The position numbers and the translations under genes are program-made. From Agrococcus beijingensis (GTDB lineage Bacteria; Actinomycetota; Actinomycetes; Actinomycetales; Microbacteriaceae), in NCBI RefSeq assembly GCF_030758955.1, contig NZ_CP132360.1, positions 1,857,782-1,921,781 on the forward strand: a stretch of 64,000 nt of DNA, in the 5' to 3' direction. The notes below the pieces were generated by a model, which ran no database searches, had not been told where the DNA came from, and saw nothing but the letters and a program-made list of their open reading frames with translations. Of the stretch, positions 62,137-64,000 are shown one piece after another; positions within the stretch are counted from its first letter, which is position 1, and the number at the start of each line of letters is the position of its first letter.

Positions 62137-63510
62137 TCAGTTCGAGCGCCACCCCCGTGGACCACGGGAGCCGGCCCGGTACTCCTGCATGGGCACCGCA
62201 TCCGCCCGCCACGCCGCCAGCACCGGCTCGACGATGCGCCAGCACTCCTCGGCGGCGTCGCCACGCACGGCCAGGCGCGGGTCGGCGTCGAGGATGGCGC
62301 CCAGCACCTCGCCGTAGGGCAGCAGCGCTCCGCCGCCCAGCTCGCCGCGGAGCACCGTCTGCTCCATCGTGAACGGATCGCCCTTGCCGTTGGTCGTCAG
62401 GTGCAGCTCGAAGCCGTCGGGCTTGAAGTCGATCACGAAGCGGTCGGGGGTGTCGCGGCCCGCGAGCCCGCGCGGCACGTGCGCGGGCTGCTTCCAGTGC
62501 ACGATCGCGCGCTTGCGCACGCCTTCGAGCGACTTGCCCGACCGCAGGATGAACGGCACGCCCGCCCATCGCGAGGTGGCGATCTCGACCTGCACCTCGG
62601 CCAGCGTCTCGGTGCCGCGCGCGGCATCGACGCCCGCCTCGGCCACGTAGTCGGGCACGTCGCGCCCCTCGACGCTCCCGGCCGTGTAGCGGGCCCGTCG
62701 CGAGTGGCGCTCGACATCGACGACGGTCGCCGCGCGCAGCACCTGGCCGACGGCGTCGCGCAGGTCGCGGGCATCGACGCTCGCGATCGGCTCGATCGCG
62801 ATGAGGGCCATGATCTGCAGCAGGTGCGACTGGATCATGTCGCGCAGCGCGCCGTTGCGGTCGTAGTAGCCGGCGCGGCCCTCGAGCGTCACCGTCTCGT
62901 CGTAGAGGATCTCGACGCGCTCGATGCTGTCGCGATCCCAGGTGCGCTCGAGCAGGCGGTTGGCGAAGCGCAGGCCGAGGAGGTTGAGCACGGTGTGCAG
63001 GCCGAGGAAGTGGTCGATGCGGAAGACCCGCTCCTCCGGCACGATGCGCGTGACCAGGGCGTTCAGCCGGCGCGCCGACTCGAGGCTGTCGCCGAACGGC
63101 TTCTCGATCGCGAGGATCGTGCCGTCGGGCACGCCGACCTGCTCGAGCGTGCCGCAGACCAGCTCGGTCACGTGCGGCGGCAGCGCGAAGTAGATCACGA
63201 GCCGCTCGGCGTCGATCGAGCCGAGCAGGGCGCGGAGCGCCTCCGGATCGGTGGCGTCGGAGGCGACGTAGCGCGTCGAGGCGAGCGCGGCCTCGGTGCC
63301 GGCGTGCAGCACGCCGTCGAGCTGCAGCGCGGTGCGCACGCGCAGCTGCCACTCGTCGGCCGTCAGCTCGCGCAGATCGGCGCCGACGATCGAGACGCGG
63401 CGCGAGGGCTGGTCGCGCAGCAGCGTCGCGATGCCCGGCAGCAGCAGTCGGCTGGTGAGGTCGCCGGAGGCGCCGAGGATGAGCAGGGTGGTGGTCGGCG
63501 TGGTGGCCAT
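62137..63510 (-). CDS. zwf: glucose-6-phosphate dehydrogenase, divergent form
   Basis: 457 aa from the ATG at 63510. NADP fold LILGASGDLTSRLLLP, IEKPFG, the catalytic Asp-His in RIDHFLG, WDRDSIERVEIL, GGYYD-like AGYYDRNGALRDMIQSHLLQ and FILRSGKSL. The conserved Lys of RIDHYLGK, which contacts the glucose-6-phosphate phosphate, is Leu (RIDHFLGLHT), and Asn-rich positions nearby also differ. It may be a second, specialised zwf paralogue. It stands alone, without opcA, tal or tkt. Confidence 0.9.
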   Translation of the reverse strand: MATTPTTTLLILGASGDLTSRLLLPGIATLLRDQPSRRVSIVGADLRELTADEWQLRVRTALQLDGVLHAGTEAALASTRYVASDATDPEALRALLGSIDAERLVIYFALPPHVTELVCGTLEQVGVPDGTILAIEKPFGDSLESARRLNALVTRIVPEERVFRIDHFLGLHTVLNLLGLRFANRLLERTWDRDSIERVEILYDETVTLEGRAGYYDRNGALRDMIQSHLLQIMALIAIEPIASVDARDLRDAVGQVLRAATVVDVERHSRRARYTAGSVEGRDVPDYVAEAGVDAARGTETLAEVQVEIATSRWAGVPFILRSGKSLEGVRKRAIVHWKQPAHVPRGLAGRDTPDRFVIDFKPDGFELHLTTNGKGDPFTMEQTVLRGELGGGALLPYGEVLGAILDADPRLAVRGDAAEECWRIVEPVLAAWRADAVPMQEYRAGSRGPRGWRSN

Positions 63511-63565
63511 GGCCCGATCCAAGCACGCTCGTGCGGGCGGCGGCTGGGCTGTCAGCTCGCCCGGA

Positions 63566-63826
63566 TCACCAGATGATGCCGCCGCCGTTGGAGATGCCCC
63601 AGAAGGTCAGGGCCACGAACACAAGCGCGAGCACGGCAGGGGCGACGCCCTTCCCGCCGCTGTGCCGAGACTTGAGGAGCGCGATGATCGCCAGGATGCC
63701 CGCGATCACGGCACCGCCGCCGCCGAGGAAGAAGCCGATGAAGAACGGGATCGGCATGAGGATCAGGCCGCCGAGGCCGATCCAGAAGGCCCACCATGCC
63801 CAGGCGTTGGAGCGTTTGGTCTGCAT
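63566..63826 (-). CDS. small membrane protein (DUF4190-like)
   Basis: 86 aa from the ATG at 63826. Two hydrophobic segments (WAFWIGLGGLILMPIPFFIG; AVIAGILAIIALLK) followed by a basic loop and a third weak helix. It resembles the DUF4190 group of two-helix proteins of unknown function. The IS256-type element begins about 30 bp upstream, so its native promoter has probably been cut off. Confidence 0.65.
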   Translation of the reverse strand: MQTKRSNAWAWWAFWIGLGGLILMPIPFFIGFFLGGGGAVIAGILAIIALLKSRHSGGKGVAPAVLALVFVALTFWGISNGGGIIW

Positions 63827-63857
63827 GCATCCATCCTCTCGCGCGACGGCTCGGAGT

Positions 63858-64000
63858 AGTGCCCCATAAAGTGGTGTAGCCGCTCGGTGGCTGGCCTCAG
63901 CGTCTTGGACGTGGGCGCGGTCACCGTGGTGGTCCTTCGAGGAATCTCCTGCAACCCACTCGAAAGGACATCTCACGATGACCGCTCCTCATATTGTCGA
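63858..64000 (+). mobile_element. left end of an IS256-family insertion sequence
   Basis: From about 63858 (AGTGCCCCATAAAGTGGTGT) the sequence changes to the terminal inverted-repeat and leader style of actinobacterial IS256 elements, ending with GGAATCTCCTGCAACCCACT and GAAAGGACATCTCACG before a start codon. The exact end is uncertain because the target duplication and right end are outside the window. Confidence 0.75.
63978..64000 (+). CDS. IS256-family transposase (first codons only)
   Basis: ATG at 63978 with GAAAGGA upstream; the visible residues MTAPHIV are the typical beginning of IS256 Mutator-type transposases. Codons CCT, CAT and ATT differ from the strongly C/G-ending usage of all neighbours, as expected for an acquired element. 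The gene continues beyond the window. Confidence 0.7.

Overview
This window is a piece of a very GC-rich actinobacterial chromosome. Codon use (nearly all C/G third positions), a tRNA-Trp-secE-nusG-rplK-rplA block, a hadAB-type dehydratase pair next to murB, frequent GTGA/ATGA start-stop overlaps and the overall gene styles fit Micrococcales, probably Microbacteriaceae (an Agrococcus-like genome is my best guess; this is inference, no 16S is present). Most of the window is ordinary chromosomal backbone with many transporters and few signs of transfer; the clear exception is the left end of an IS256-type element running off the right edge.

Layout. 1-10 kb (mostly minus strand): a truncated PAS sensor kinase coupled to a HerA-like ATPase, a Bcr/CflA-type MFS exporter coupled to an amidohydrolase, an SRPBCC protein, a plus-strand MFS carrier, and a cystathionine beta-synthase/gamma-synthase pair. 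10-15 kb: an alkyltransferase-like protein, an ABC exporter, an MBL-fold hydrolase with a small HhH protein, an HXXEE membrane protein, and rplJ-rplL with a structured leader. 15-22 kb: an OmpR-type two-component system, an APH-fold kinase, a YqaJ-type nuclease with an alpha/beta hydrolase, a DUF998 protein and a quinone reductase. 22-28 kb: a peptide ABC transporter whose fused ATPase gene points at its own permease/binding-protein operon; the 430-bp gap between the two is filled by an exact 20-nt tandem repeat array followed by an inverted array. 28-33.5 kb: a NarL-type two-component system and an operon of an Nramp-like transporter, a FadR-type regulator and an idonate-type dehydrogenase. 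33.5-41.8 kb: rplA, rplK, nusG, secE, tRNA-Trp, an RraA-like protein, an aspartate-type aminotransferase, murB, two MaoC proteins, a homocysteine methyltransferase, tRNA-Met and tRNA-Thr. 41.8-53.4 kb: two GH13 enzymes bracketing actP/DUF485, a MetPS-like NSS transporter, and a maltose-type ABC operon (malE-F-G). 53.4-57.1 kb: an M23 peptidase with a clear sigma-70 promoter and a long leader, an inositol monophosphatase, tRNA-Tyr and a zinc alcohol dehydrogenase. 57.3-61.3 kb: a ProP-like carrier, an M20 deacylase and a creatinase/ectoine-hydrolase-like M24 protein in one operon. 61.3-64 kb: a PCMT-family methyltransferase, a divergent glucose-6-phosphate dehydrogenase, a small membrane protein and the IS256 end.

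Most worth a second look: the 20-nt forward/inverted repeat array at 23871-24180; the three-gene operon at 57304-61250 that reads like compatible-solute (ectoine- or creatine-type) uptake and breakdown with an M24 enzyme that has lost its metal ligands; an Nramp homologue without the DPGN and MPH metal motifs inside a sugar-acid-type operon; and a glucose-6-phosphate dehydrogenase lacking the conserved phosphate-binding lysine.
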